DNA of 64,000 bases from Aporhodopirellula rubra (lineage in GTDB: Bacteria > Planctomycetota > Planctomycetia > Pirellulales > Pirellulaceae): NCBI RefSeq assembly GCF_014192335.1, contig NZ_JACHXU010000011.1:186001-250000 (forward strand). The letters run 5' to 3'. The notes beneath the pieces are model-generated. The model saw only the letters and a program-made list of their open reading frames with translations, searched no databases and was not told where the DNA came from. A program made the translations under genes and the position numbers. The number at the start of each line of letters is the position of its first letter. The stretch's first letter is position 1. Below are positions 1 to 9,175 of this stretch, in pieces.

Positions 1-55
1 GCATCGTGCGGCGAGATGTTTAGAGCCTGTGTGTTCCCATTATCCCGAGAATCCG

Positions 56-976
56 ATGCGTATCGTCTCACTCCTACCTAGTGCCACGGAAGTCATTTGT
101 GGGATCGGGTTGCGCGATCAGTTGGTCGGCGTCACTCACGAATGTGATTACCCGACCGACGTTGCGGATCTTCCCAAGGTCACCAAAACGCTGATCCCCA
201 CAGATGCGTCAAGTCGTGAGATTGATGATCTCGTCCGCGAACGGTTGAAGACAAAGGCGGCGTTGTACTCGCTCGATATTGAGGTGCTCGAACGATTGCA
301 GCCCGATCTCATCGTCACCCAAGCGTTATGTGACGTTTGTGCGGTCGCGGAAGACGAGGTGCGTGACGCGGCGTGTTCGTTGCCAAGCTCTCCTCGCGTG
401 ATCAATTTGGAACCAACCTGTCTCGACGATGTGATGCAGTGCATCCGCCTCGTCGGCGAAGCGTCCGGATGCGAGGCGGAGGGAGCCGCATATGTCGATT
501 CATTGCAACAACGAATTGCAGCGGTCGCGCGGCGTAGTGAATCAATACAATCGCGGCCCTCGGTGATGATGCTCGAATGGATTGACCCGCCCTTCAACGC
601 AGGGCACTGGAGTCCGGAACTGGTCGCGATCGCGGGAGGTCGCGAAGCGATCGGCGTCGCCGGTCAACGGTCGGTCACAACGCCATGGCAAACAATTGTC
701 GACGCCGACCCGGAGGTGATCGTCATCGCATGTTGCGGATTCAGTGTTGCTCGCACGTTGGAAGACATTCCGATCTTGCGTTCGTATCCCGGATGGGATT
801 CGCTTGCATGCGTTCAGGCCGATCGCGTTTCGATCGTTGATGGTTCCGCCTACTTCAGTCGTCCAGGGCCTCGTTTGGTAGATAGCCTCGAGATTTTGGC
901 TCACACCCTGCACCCGCACGTGCATCCTCTTCCCGACGGTTTATCCGCCGCAACGCGTGTGAAATCAACGTTGTGA
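56..976 (+). CDS. Cobalamin-binding-type substrate-binding protein (BtuF-like)
   Basis: Predicted periplasmic-binding-fold protein of 306 residues related to the BtuF/FepB family, which binds corrinoids or iron chelates. The N-terminus reads MRIVSLLPSATE, the usual opening of this family. A Cys-containing stretch TQALCDVCAV near residues 90-100 and the late segment GPRLVDSLE also fit family members annotated as cobalamin-binding protein. The start at 56 is preferred over an in-frame ATG at 29 because family homology begins there. No signal peptide is visible, so a cytoplasmic location or another export route is possible. No permease or ATPase gene lies nearby in this window. The corrinoid ligand is inferred from the family. 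Confidence 0.75.
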   Translation: MRIVSLLPSATEVICGIGLRDQLVGVTHECDYPTDVADLPKVTKTLIPTDASSREIDDLVRERLKTKAALYSLDIEVLERLQPDLIVTQALCDVCAVAEDEVRDAACSLPSSPRVINLEPTCLDDVMQCIRLVGEASGCEAEGAAYVDSLQQRIAAVARRSESIQSRPSVMMLEWIDPPFNAGHWSPELVAIAGGREAIGVAGQRSVTTPWQTIVDADPEVIVIACCGFSVARTLEDIPILRSYPGWDSLACVQADRVSIVDGSAYFSRPGPRLVDSLEILAHTLHPHVHPLPDGLSAATRVKSTL

Positions 977-1000
977 AACGTTCTCGATCGCATGCCCATT

Positions 1001-1035
1001 CATCCGTAGCCGCCGTCACCAGACGGAGGGCAACG
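1001..1035 (+). repeat. Dispersed palindromic intergenic repeat, copy 1
   Basis: An inverted repeat with 8-base arms (1010-1017 and 1022-1029, one mismatch) and a 4-base loop, beginning CCGTAGCCGCCGTC. It lies just after the stop of the preceding gene. The same design occurs near 28423 and, in reverse orientation, near 50941. It resembles a REP-type element. Confidence 0.5.
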
Positions 1036-1472
1036 TCCATAGCGGCATGAAGGCTGCGAATGCGCACGTAGCGTTTCGGGGGCTATAGAGCTTCGGCGTG
1101 TTAGTAATTCCGCGAAAGTTAATCGCCTGATCGGTTGTGGGATCAATCACGTGCTTCGCAAAAGGGGCCAGGAATAGAGATCTTGGATGCGAAGCGTGGT
1201 TTTCTCTGGGATGCTGAGACCATCGTTATTGTTGTCGAGAGTACTTTTCTTGTTACGTGCGAGCACCTATCCTGACGATGCACACGCGTGTCAATCCTTG
1301 ATGCGATCGGCGACGCGCCCCTCCTGCTTTCCCACCTCACGATGCATCTCGTCCGGTCGACTTCCAGTGTATAGAGAAGTTCGCTGAAGCGGTTGATGCC
1401 TCTCACCCGTTGTCTTCTATCTTTGACAGTTCCGCGGACACCTTTTCCGCACAAACCCTTTCGAAGAGTTTT
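1036..1472. other. Intergenic leader upstream of the fucosidase gene
   Basis: No convincing gene is seen here. Open frames on both strands lack recognisable domains, and the longest on the minus strand overlaps the start of the fucosidase gene. The segment probably carries the promoter of the GH29 gene, but I could not identify promoter elements. Confidence 0.4.
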
Positions 1473-2981
1473 ATGCAGATGAATACCAATGCCTTCGGCA
1501 TACGCACGTTGCAGATCTCGTGCATGATGTTGTTTTGCTCGCTCGGCGGTAATGCCGGCGCACAAGAGCTGTCAAAAGATGCATTGCTCGATTTCGTCAA
1601 CACGCGGTATCAAGCCTACTTCCATTACAACATGTGCACGTTCAAAAACGTGAACGAGGAAAAACACTCTGGACGTGCGAGTGGCAGAGAGCCCGTTGAG
1701 TGGTGGAACCCCAGCGGTTTGGATTGCGAACAATGGGCACAGGTTTGCATCGACAGCAAAATGTCGGGCGGATGGCTCACCTCAAAACACCACGGCGGCT
1801 TCTGTCTCTGGGACAGCAAAGTGACCGATTACGACGTCGCGTCGTCACCCGTGAAGACCGACGTTGTCGGAGAGTTTGTGAAGCAGTTTCGCAAGCGAGG
1901 GTTGAAGGTCGGGATCTACTACTCGATTCTCGATTACCATCACGGTATCGACAACGGCACGGTGTCGAAGGAGAAGCTTGACTTCATCAAAGCCCAGCTC
2001 ACCGAGCTGCTGACGAATTATGGACCGATCGACTACATGAACTTTGACGGTTGGTCGACATGGCCGACGCTTCCTGACTTCGACGACATTCACTACCGCG
2101 ATCTGTACGAGACCGTCAAAGCGATTCAGCCGGATTGTCTGATTGTCAGCCACACGTATGAATCAAACCTTGCTCACGCGGACGTACCGTTTGCCGATGC
2201 GGCCGGTCGATCGTATCCGTATCACCCCGAATACCTACGCCCCACCGCGGCTTCGGATACGTCGCAAGGCGATTGGTGGTGGGATGACATCGAACGATAT
2301 CGGAAACCCAAGACGAAGGAATATTTGCTGAAGCAACTCGAGAGCTACAACTCGCACAACTCCGTCTACGTTCTCAATATGTCGCCGGGGCCCAACGGAC
2401 GCGTCGACGACAATGTTGCCACGCGGCTTAAGGAAGTCGCGGAGGCCTGGGACAAGGCCGACGATCGCATTGCTCCGGGCGACGATTGGGGATTCCAGTA
2501 CGACGTGTCCGAGAACCTCGCGTTCATGAAACCAGCGATCCAGTCGAGCACGCAGGGCCCCGTGATCGATTTCCGTGCTCGCCCACGAGCCGAAATCGCA
2601 GTCGACGGAGTGACCGAGAGCCGAGGGGCGATGGAACAAGCGGCGATGACTCTCAAAGAGTTGAACCCGTGGTGGGAGGTCGACCTCGAAGCGGATCATC
2701 GGATCCATAAGATTGAAATCTACCTGCAAACCGATCAAGAGGAATATCTCGTGAAGGATCGCAGAGCGTTGTCGGTTTCCGTCCGCAACGCAGCCGGAGA
2801 CGTGGTTTGGATCAAACGATTCAACGCCTCATCGGATTTCTATCAAAGCCCATCAACGATCACAGTGCCTGTGGATGATCATGGCAAACCCGTCGTTGGC
2901 AGAACGATGCGGCTGAAGTCGATCGGCGAGACTTCGTTAGGTGTCGGTGAAGTCATTGTTCGCGGCGGCGATCGATCGTAA
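1473..2981 (+). CDS. Secreted alpha-L-fucosidase (GH29) with C-terminal discoidin-like domain
   Basis: Predicted exo-alpha-L-fucosidase removing terminal fucose from glycans, about 502 residues. A signal peptide ends near NAGAQ around residue 30. The GH29 catalytic barrel spans roughly residues 35-350, with the motifs WLTSKHHGGF and MNFDGWSTWP. Asp192 in the latter matches the family nucleophile position. Residues about 370-500 look like an F5/8 type C (discoidin) carbohydrate-binding domain (PWWEVDLEADHRIHKIEIY). The start at 1473 is chosen because it follows a GAAGAG stretch and precedes the signal peptide directly; an in-frame ATG lies at 1410. A PAS-AraC regulator follows after 58 bases, suggesting co-transcription. 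The fucan or fucoidan substrate is inferred from nearby sulfatases. Confidence 0.85.
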   Translation: MQMNTNAFGIRTLQISCMMLFCSLGGNAGAQELSKDALLDFVNTRYQAYFHYNMCTFKNVNEEKHSGRASGREPVEWWNPSGLDCEQWAQVCIDSKMSGGWLTSKHHGGFCLWDSKVTDYDVASSPVKTDVVGEFVKQFRKRGLKVGIYYSILDYHHGIDNGTVSKEKLDFIKAQLTELLTNYGPIDYMNFDGWSTWPTLPDFDDIHYRDLYETVKAIQPDCLIVSHTYESNLAHADVPFADAAGRSYPYHPEYLRPTAASDTSQGDWWWDDIERYRKPKTKEYLLKQLESYNSHNSVYVLNMSPGPNGRVDDNVATRLKEVAEAWDKADDRIAPGDDWGFQYDVSENLAFMKPAIQSSTQGPVIDFRARPRAEIAVDGVTESRGAMEQAAMTLKELNPWWEVDLEADHRIHKIEIYLQTDQEEYLVKDRRALSVSVRNAAGDVVWIKRFNASSDFYQSPSTITVPVDDHGKPVVGRTMRLKSIGETSLGVGEVIVRGGDRS

Positions 2982-3039
2982 GGTATTGGAAACACGCTCG
3001 AACGAGCGAAACCACCTAACGATAGCCGTGCGACGATAA

Positions 3040-3780
3040 GTGATCGACACCACCCAGATTCGAAACGCCTTTCTAAAACGCCTCGCCAATCCGTTGGCGA
3101 GCGAGGTGCTTTTCGATCAACTCGAGAATCTCACGTATTTTGTCAAAGACGACCGAGGACGCTACATCTCCGTCAATCAGACGCTGGTGGAACGGTGTGG
3201 CGAAACGGAAAAAGCCGCGTTGATCGGCCGTACTTCCGCGGAGGTTTTCCCGGATCCTCTCGGTGAGTACTTCATCCGCCAGGATCTCGAAGTCGTACGA
3301 ACCAATCGGCCGCTGATCAACGAATTGGAACAGCACCCGTATCCGACCCACAAGACGGGGTGGTGTCTGACGACGAAGATGCCGCTGTGTGACGTTGGAG
3401 GGGAACCGATCGGATTGGTCGGCATGTCGCGTGACGTGCAATCGCCTGACCAGGACCCCGCCGACTTCGCATCGGTGGCCGACGTTGTCCAACAGATCAA
3501 ACGCAATCTCAATCAACCGTTGAAGACAACCGACCTCGCCAAATCAGCGAAATTGTCGGCATGGCAGCTCGATCAACGAATGCGAGAGCTGTTCGGTGTG
3601 ACAACGGCCCAGCTTGTATTGCAGTCGCGAATGGATATTGCGGCCAAACGATTGCGGGGCTCGCAGGAGTCAATCGTCTCGATCGCGCTGGCCATCGGTT
3701 ATAGCGACCAGAGTGCTTTCTCGCGGCAGTTTCGCAAAACGTTTGGGATGCCACCGGGTGACTATCGGCGACATTCGTAG
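3040..3780 (+). CDS. PAS domain-containing AraC-family transcriptional regulator
   Basis: Cytoplasmic DNA-binding regulator of 246 residues with a GTG start. Residues about 25-135 form a PAS-like sensor (FVKDDRGRYISVNQ, then GLVGMSRDV). Residues about 155-245 carry the two helix-turn-helix motifs of an AraC domain, ending in the signature IALAIGYSDQSAFSRQFRKTFG. It lies 58 bases downstream of the fucosidase on the same strand and may control it. The PAS sensor is unusual for AraC regulators of sugar loci, which more often use cupin or periplasmic-binding sensors. The ligand is unknown. Confidence 0.85.
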   Translation: MIDTTQIRNAFLKRLANPLASEVLFDQLENLTYFVKDDRGRYISVNQTLVERCGETEKAALIGRTSAEVFPDPLGEYFIRQDLEVVRTNRPLINELEQHPYPTHKTGWCLTTKMPLCDVGGEPIGLVGMSRDVQSPDQDPADFASVADVVQQIKRNLNQPLKTTDLAKSAKLSAWQLDQRMRELFGVTTAQLVLQSRMDIAAKRLRGSQESIVSIALAIGYSDQSAFSRQFRKTFGMPPGDYRRHS

Positions 3781-3866
3781 GTCGCGTGCTCGCTGGAGAA
3801 TTCTCCACCGTCGGATGATTGCGTCGGACGATGGTGTGTCCGATCGATGAAGATGGGCTAGCCGCA

Positions 3867-3882
3867 GTCGAATTGTTTCGAC
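3867..3882. terminator. Small hairpin in a convergent gap
   Basis: A perfect 6-base stem (GTCGAA / TTCGAC) with a 4-base loop lies between the stops of two converging genes. No clear T-run follows, so a terminator role is tentative. Confidence 0.25.
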
Positions 3883-3893
3883 GCGATTCTCAA

Positions 3894-6800
3894 TTACGGT
3901 GCGGCGACCATTTTGGCATCGAACGTCCACATCGGCGGTGATTCGATCGTGATGTTTTGCTCGAGCACGATCGCCTGCAAAAGTGAAATCGGTAGACTGC
4001 CTTGTTGCATCACTTGGTCGTGGAATGACTTCGCCGTGCCGCCATTTTTGACGTAGCGATCACGCAGTTCCGATAGTTGCATCGCGCCGATCATGTAAGC
4101 GGCTTGATACAGTGGTGGATAGTCCGGCCCGACGCTTCGCCGTACTTCGGCTTCGGCATTGATGCGATCGAATCCGACGTTATCGACGAGAAAATCGACG
4201 CATTGATCAGGCGTCAATTGGCCGAGGTGAAACCGCAACGAAAACAGAATTCTCGCGTAACGGTGGGCTCGCCAAACCAAGAACCCCAACCGTTCCTCGG
4301 GCGTCCGTGCGAACCCGTCGTCATAGAGTAGGAACTCCCAGTAAACGGCCCAACCTTCCAACCAGAATGGCGTACCGAACTCGGCACGATGGGATTGATA
4401 GCGTGACGTTTGGAATGCCTGGAGATGATGCCCCGGAATCAACTCGTGGTGCACCGTCGCGCGTGCAAACGGTTTGTTGTTACCACGCAAGCTTTGGCGT
4501 TGTTGGTCCGCAGTCATTTGACGGGTGGGAAACGAAACGCTAATCACTTCGCCGCCGGTGAAAAATGGGTTCACCAACTGGCGTTGCGGAGTCATCATGA
4601 TCATTCGCCAACTCTTTTCCGCAAAACGATCGACCGTCAGCATGTCGGCGTCTCGCAGCCATGCGATCGAGTCGTTTGCGGTTTGGCGGATCAGGTTGGG
4701 TTGTTGGCCGACCGGCACATGCATCGTTTTGATCTTCTCAACGGCCGTCTGCCAGTCATCGCCGAACCCCATTTCGCGGGCCGCGTTGACCATCTCTTTT
4801 CGGCATTCGACGTAGCCTTGTTCGGCCAACGCGATCAGCTCTTCGGGGGTGTGGTCGATGAATTCACGACGCAGCTCCAACATCAGTCGGTCGCGTCCGA
4901 CAACGGTGCCTTCGATGCCGGAGCCGTCAGCCGATTTGGAAATTACCGCTGGCGTTTTTCGTTTCACGCTGGTTGCCAACCGATACTCGATGTCCTGATG
5001 CAATCGGTGATAGTCGACCTGGTCGCCTCGTGACCACTGCTCGAACGGTTTTGCGGCGAACGGAAGTGATTCCAACTCCATGAGCCATTCGTGTAGCCAG
5101 TTCGCACGATCGGATTTCGGCGTGTCCCTCATCTCGGATCGATAGCGACGCATCACGCCCGGCATGATCGATCCTTGTGACGAGAGATACGGATCGAGGT
5201 CAGGGTACGTGGTATCAAACATCGACGGCATCTCGCCATTCGCATGAGATGCCTTCGACGCCACCTCATGTTTGATCACCGGACGCCATTTTTCGAGCTT
5301 CTTTTCGATCGTCTTGGCAAGATCACCGGACCACCAATCGAATTGCGGATCGTAGTCGGAGTAAAAACGACGCCATGACGCAAACGCCGATTTGATCTCC
5401 TTGGCGATTTGTCGATCACTCGATTCGGGACTACTCGCGGAAGGTGTGATCGATTCAGACGGCTCTGCCAGCAGTTCATCGAGTTGTTGGTCGATCTGTT
5501 CGAGCGTCGACGCGACATCCGCGTAGGCGACGGGCGTGCCACGACGATCCGGTTCACACAGGTCGATGATCGTTTTGGCAAACGGCACGCTCGCGAACCA
5601 TGTTTGTGACGATTGGACGTTTTTGGCTAAGCCCGCTCGATCGTCAGCGATCTTTTGCCGAAGTTCAGACGCGTCGTCGGCGTTGAGATCAGCGATCGCT
5701 TTTTGCCATGCTGATAGAAAGTTCTCCATCTGCGTCAGATGCGTTGGATCGATTCGTATTGGCAACTGACGTTTCAGTAGATCTCGATCAAACTCATAGA
5801 GCTTCGTTGCGTCCGAGGCGACCGACGAGGGCTCGATGTCACTGAGATCGACCGCGGTGATTCGCGTTGGCTCCGTGCTGGTCGGAATTTCTGGTTTGAG
5901 TTTCTCGACAAAGAAATCGCGAGTTCGTTGCTTTCCGTACCGCCCGCCATCGCTGTGCCCCATACCGGGGATCATCAAGAAATCAAATCGTTTGTCTTCT
6001 TTGATCAACGCATCGACCAAACGCAAGGTCGACTCCGGTGGGACGTTCGAATCCAATTCGCCAACGAGTAGCAGCAGATCGCCTTTTAGGTTGCCGGCGT
6101 TATCAATATTGCTTGATTGGGCATAGTGCGGGCCGACCGGATATCCCATCCATTGTTCGTTCCATGACGCTTTGTCCATCCGGTTGTCATGACATCCGCA
6201 CGATGCGACCGCCGCGTTATAAAAATCGCCATGGAACAAGAGAGCGCCGCATGCGTTTTGACCGCCTGCTGACGTTCCATAGATGCCGACGCGTGTCAGG
6301 TCCATCGCCGGAAACTGTTTTGCGGCCGCCTTCATCCACGCGATCCGATCGGGAAAACCGGCGTCTTTGAGATTGTGCCAACACACGTCATGAAACGCTT
6401 TGGAACGGTTCGCGGTCCCCATGCCGTCGATGCGAACTACGATGAAACCCAGCGATGTCATGTCACTATACCACTGTGCCGATCGATAGCGTTTGGGGAC
6501 GTGCGAGTCATGCGGGCCGGCGTAAATGGCTTCGACGACCGGATACTGAGTTTTCGAGTTCGGATCGTAGTTTTCAGGAAAACAAATGATGCCCCAAATG
6601 TCGGTCTCCCCGTCGCGTCCCTTAGCCGAAAAGCGTGTCGGCAGAAGAGTCGTCGCGGCATCGCCGATCCGTTCGGCGGTTGCCAGAGTCGCGACGAGAG
6701 AACCGTCATCGGTGCGCCGTAGTTCGTGCACGGGCGGCGCGTCGACGCGGCTGTAGTTCACAATCACGTAACGGCGATCCGGTGAGAACTGGTATTCGTG

Positions 6801-8234
6801 GTCACCGTCTCCGTCGGTCAGCGCGGTGACCTGTCCGTCATCCATGCCAACGCGAATCAAATGTTGGTGGTAGGGATCCTGATCGTCGTGGTATTCACCC
6901 ACGACCAGATCGATCAGACGAGTTTTCTCGTCAACGTGGATCAATTCGCGGACCAGGTAGTCGCCTTTGGTGATCGGTTGCATTTCGTTCTGACCGGTGA
7001 GGTCGACGAGGTACAGATGGCGATAGCCGCTCATCTCGCTCGCGTATATCACTTCATCGCCGTCTTCGAGGTAAGTCACCAAAGGCACCTTGCCTGCGTG
7101 AGCGGACCAAATGAACGTGTCCGTCGTTTCGTCGATCCGTGTGTCGACGCGGTTCGCGATCGGGTCAACGTGGAACAAGCGAAAACGTTGGTGGCCACGA
7201 TCGACTTTTTGAAACAGCATCTGATGATCGTGAGTCCATCGGATCCGTGGGCGTCCAAAATCGATGGTCGGAATCTCAAGTTCGATGACCGATTGCTCGT
7301 CAACGTTCCACGCGACTAAATCGTACCGATCCATTTCGTCGCCGGGTAACGCGTAAGCCCGTTCGTTGAGTTTTGCGCGACCACCTTCGGCGGGTGACGA
7401 TTCGATCGTGTACACGGTTGGCTTCGCCGCAGGTGTCAATCTCCACGCGGCCAAGACCTTGCCATCGGGCGACATTCGTGGTGAAACCAATTCGTACGCA
7501 CCGGAGGCCGCCTTGTCGGTTTCCTCGTCATCGGTTTCGTCTTCGCCCTGGTGTTCGATTTCACGCAGTGCGGTCGACAGCTTTGCGAATTCAGTCGCGA
7601 CGCGGTCATCGATCGGTTCGCGTTGACGGTTCCTTCGAGACGGTCTGCGTTGTCGTCTCGTGAAGGTCTTTTCGATTTCGGCGCGAGTCTTCGATTTCTC
7701 CGCAACAATACTACCGAAGTAGGTCCCGTCATCGCCAACAACTTCCCACGCATGACTAATGTAGGTGTGCTGACGCTTGGTTTCGCCGGGAGCCAATTTT
7801 GCGAACGGGACGCGATCCCCTTTTCCGTCGACCCAGAACGTCTGCACCGTTTTGTCGGACTTGTTCACAAACTCGATCTCGGCGTCATCGTCGGATGATC
7901 CAGAACGCGGAACGATGCCTCCCCGAAAGCCGCTACCGGTCGATCGACGGGATCGAGGCCCGTTCGGTGAATCTTCCGCCTCCTCAGGCGATTGGACGGT
8001 TAGTTCGCCCCTCGCGGCGTCGACGGTTACGACTTCCGTTTCGCCCGAGCGAGTTTCGCGTTCGAACCAGAAATGATCGTCGTCGATCCAGTGTGGCGTT
8101 AAACGCAGGTTGGTGGTTCTCGATGCTGTGCCGGGGTTCGCCGCATCGGCTTGTGATGGTGATGTTGCCGTGATGACGGCACCGATCAAAACGAGCGCGA
8201 GACGAGCGTTTTGGGAAGACATCGCGAGGTGCAT
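3894..8234 (-). CDS. Fusion protein: VHL-beta-like domain, S9 prolyl oligopeptidase, DUF885 metallopeptidase-like domain
   Basis: A secreted 1446-residue protein that joins two peptidase units. The start at 8234 is chosen because a signal peptide (LALVLIGAVITATS) follows; starts at 8222 and 8330 are possible. After a low-complexity stretch, a segment around EFVNKSDKTVQTFWVDGKG looks like a VHL-beta domain. A DPP4-type propeller follows, then an S9 alpha/beta-hydrolase with nucleophile Ser655 in YGTSAGGQ, an acid in ELDSNVPPE and a His in GMGHSDGG. The last roughly 600 residues match DUF885, with a zinc-type motif HELIPGHH (Glu1264). Standalone members of both families are common. The frame is open throughout, so it reads as one polypeptide. 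Likely role: degradation of peptides outside the cytoplasm. Confidence 0.85.
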   Translation of the reverse strand: MHLAMSSQNARLALVLIGAVITATSPSQADAANPGTASRTTNLRLTPHWIDDDHFWFERETRSGETEVVTVDAARGELTVQSPEEAEDSPNGPRSRRSTGSGFRGGIVPRSGSSDDDAEIEFVNKSDKTVQTFWVDGKGDRVPFAKLAPGETKRQHTYISHAWEVVGDDGTYFGSIVAEKSKTRAEIEKTFTRRQRRPSRRNRQREPIDDRVATEFAKLSTALREIEHQGEDETDDEETDKAASGAYELVSPRMSPDGKVLAAWRLTPAAKPTVYTIESSPAEGGRAKLNERAYALPGDEMDRYDLVAWNVDEQSVIELEIPTIDFGRPRIRWTHDHQMLFQKVDRGHQRFRLFHVDPIANRVDTRIDETTDTFIWSAHAGKVPLVTYLEDGDEVIYASEMSGYRHLYLVDLTGQNEMQPITKGDYLVRELIHVDEKTRLIDLVVGEYHDDQDPYHQHLIRVGMDDGQVTALTDGDGDHEYQFSPDRRYVIVNYSRVDAPPVHELRRTDDGSLVATLATAERIGDAATTLLPTRFSAKGRDGETDIWGIICFPENYDPNSKTQYPVVEAIYAGPHDSHVPKRYRSAQWYSDMTSLGFIVVRIDGMGTANRSKAFHDVCWHNLKDAGFPDRIAWMKAAAKQFPAMDLTRVGIYGTSAGGQNACGALLFHGDFYNAAVASCGCHDNRMDKASWNEQWMGYPVGPHYAQSSNIDNAGNLKGDLLLLVGELDSNVPPESTLRLVDALIKEDKRFDFLMIPGMGHSDGGRYGKQRTRDFFVEKLKPEIPTSTEPTRITAVDLSDIEPSSVASDATKLYEFDRDLLKRQLPIRIDPTHLTQMENFLSAWQKAIADLNADDASELRQKIADDRAGLAKNVQSSQTWFASVPFAKTIIDLCEPDRRGTPVAYADVASTLEQIDQQLDELLAEPSESITPSASSPESSDRQIAKEIKSAFASWRRFYSDYDPQFDWWSGDLAKTIEKKLEKWRPVIKHEVASKASHANGEMPSMFDTTYPDLDPYLSSQGSIMPGVMRRYRSEMRDTPKSDRANWLHEWLMELESLPFAAKPFEQWSRGDQVDYHRLHQDIEYRLATSVKRKTPAVISKSADGSGIEGTVVGRDRLMLELRREFIDHTPEELIALAEQGYVECRKEMVNAAREMGFGDDWQTAVEKIKTMHVPVGQQPNLIRQTANDSIAWLRDADMLTVDRFAEKSWRMIMMTPQRQLVNPFFTGGEVISVSFPTRQMTADQQRQSLRGNNKPFARATVHHELIPGHHLQAFQTSRYQSHRAEFGTPFWLEGWAVYWEFLLYDDGFARTPEERLGFLVWRAHRYARILFSLRFHLGQLTPDQCVDFLVDNVGFDRINAEAEVRRSVGPDYPPLYQAAYMIGAMQLSELRDRYVKNGGTAKSFHDQVMQQGSLPISLLQAIVLEQNITIESPPMWTFDAKMVAAP

Positions 8235-8536
8235 GGGCGATCCGAGTGAAGTGGAAAGAGACGGCTGCTCGATTATGAATGCCATCACCCCCAAATTGCA
8301 AAACCTGATGCGAGAATTTGTCCGAAACAAAGTGATCCACCGTGATTTCGGTCAAAGAATCACTCGCTGGAGATGCCCACGCCACGCGTTTCGAAAAATC
8401 GCCGCGAAACGCAACGAGGAAATGAGACCGCATCTCGTGCCCGTCATTCGCGTTCGTCGTGACCGCAGCCTTGGATCTCGGTCGTAACGGGCGACCGTGA
8501 GAAGCCGATCGTCCGCACGATCGCGAATGAGAATGG

Positions 8537-8899
8537 TTAAACGCGATCCTCGGCCGAGGCGGGATGTTTGGCGTCATATCGATCTAACGCATCGCGACAA
8601 TCCGATCGATGTCCAAAGATGAGGAGCATCGTTATTAAGGCGGCGACGATTCCGAGCAGCACGAGTACGGGCATTTTGTCATCGATTTCCGTTTGCCAAA
8701 GAAAGCGATCATGAAAAATCACTGACGCATCCCCGTCGAGTGCGCCAAACAGGATGAGGTAACCGATCCAAATCACATATGGCGAAACCGACATAATCGG
8801 AACCACAACAATCGCTCTCAGTACACATTGAAATATTGTCGGTGGTTCGGGTGGTCGCGGTGGTTCCACCTCAGGAGGAATTTCGTAGGCGTTCGTCAT
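8537..8899 (-). CDS. Small two-pass membrane protein of unknown function
   Basis: A 120-residue protein with a Pro/Glu-rich N-terminus (PPEVEPPRPPEPP) and two hydrophobic segments, about residues 25-52 and 77-95. The start at 8899 is preferred over 8923 because the conserved-looking MTNAYEIPP begins there; this is a judgement call. I recognise no family. It is separated by about 300 bases from the large peptidase fusion on the same strand, and diverges from the AIM24-family gene. Confidence 0.5.
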   Translation of the reverse strand: MTNAYEIPPEVEPPRPPEPPTIFQCVLRAIVVVPIMSVSPYVIWIGYLILFGALDGDASVIFHDRFLWQTEIDDKMPVLVLLGIVAALITMLLIFGHRSDCRDALDRYDAKHPASAEDRV

Positions 8900-9175
8900 T
8901 GATCGTGCCTCCAACGCATCCATCCTAGCACATCGAGCGTGCTACACTACGCGGTCGGGGCAGTTATCTCCGTGCAAAAGTTTGTATGCAGACGACCTCT
9001 GTGCGCATCCTGTGTTCACAGCCAGGCGTATCGATTGCGAGTAATTCGCCGCCGGTCGTCGCCTTGGTGGCGGAGCGGGATCTCGCGTCGATGCACTGCT
9101 CGTTGCGAACGCTACCAAATCGATCCGCCTTGCGACATTTTTTTTCGACCTTTCATTTATCCGAGTGATCATTCC

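Noticed and set aside
1143-1565. 140-residue minus-strand frame upstream of the fucosidase gene
   Set aside because: No domain, no signal peptide, Arg/Cys/His-rich shadow-like composition, and it overlaps the fucosidase start.
3796-3807. 12-base palindrome GGAGAATTCTCC in the convergent gap
   Set aside because: Contains a simple EcoRI-like core without loop or T-run; length fits chance occurrence.
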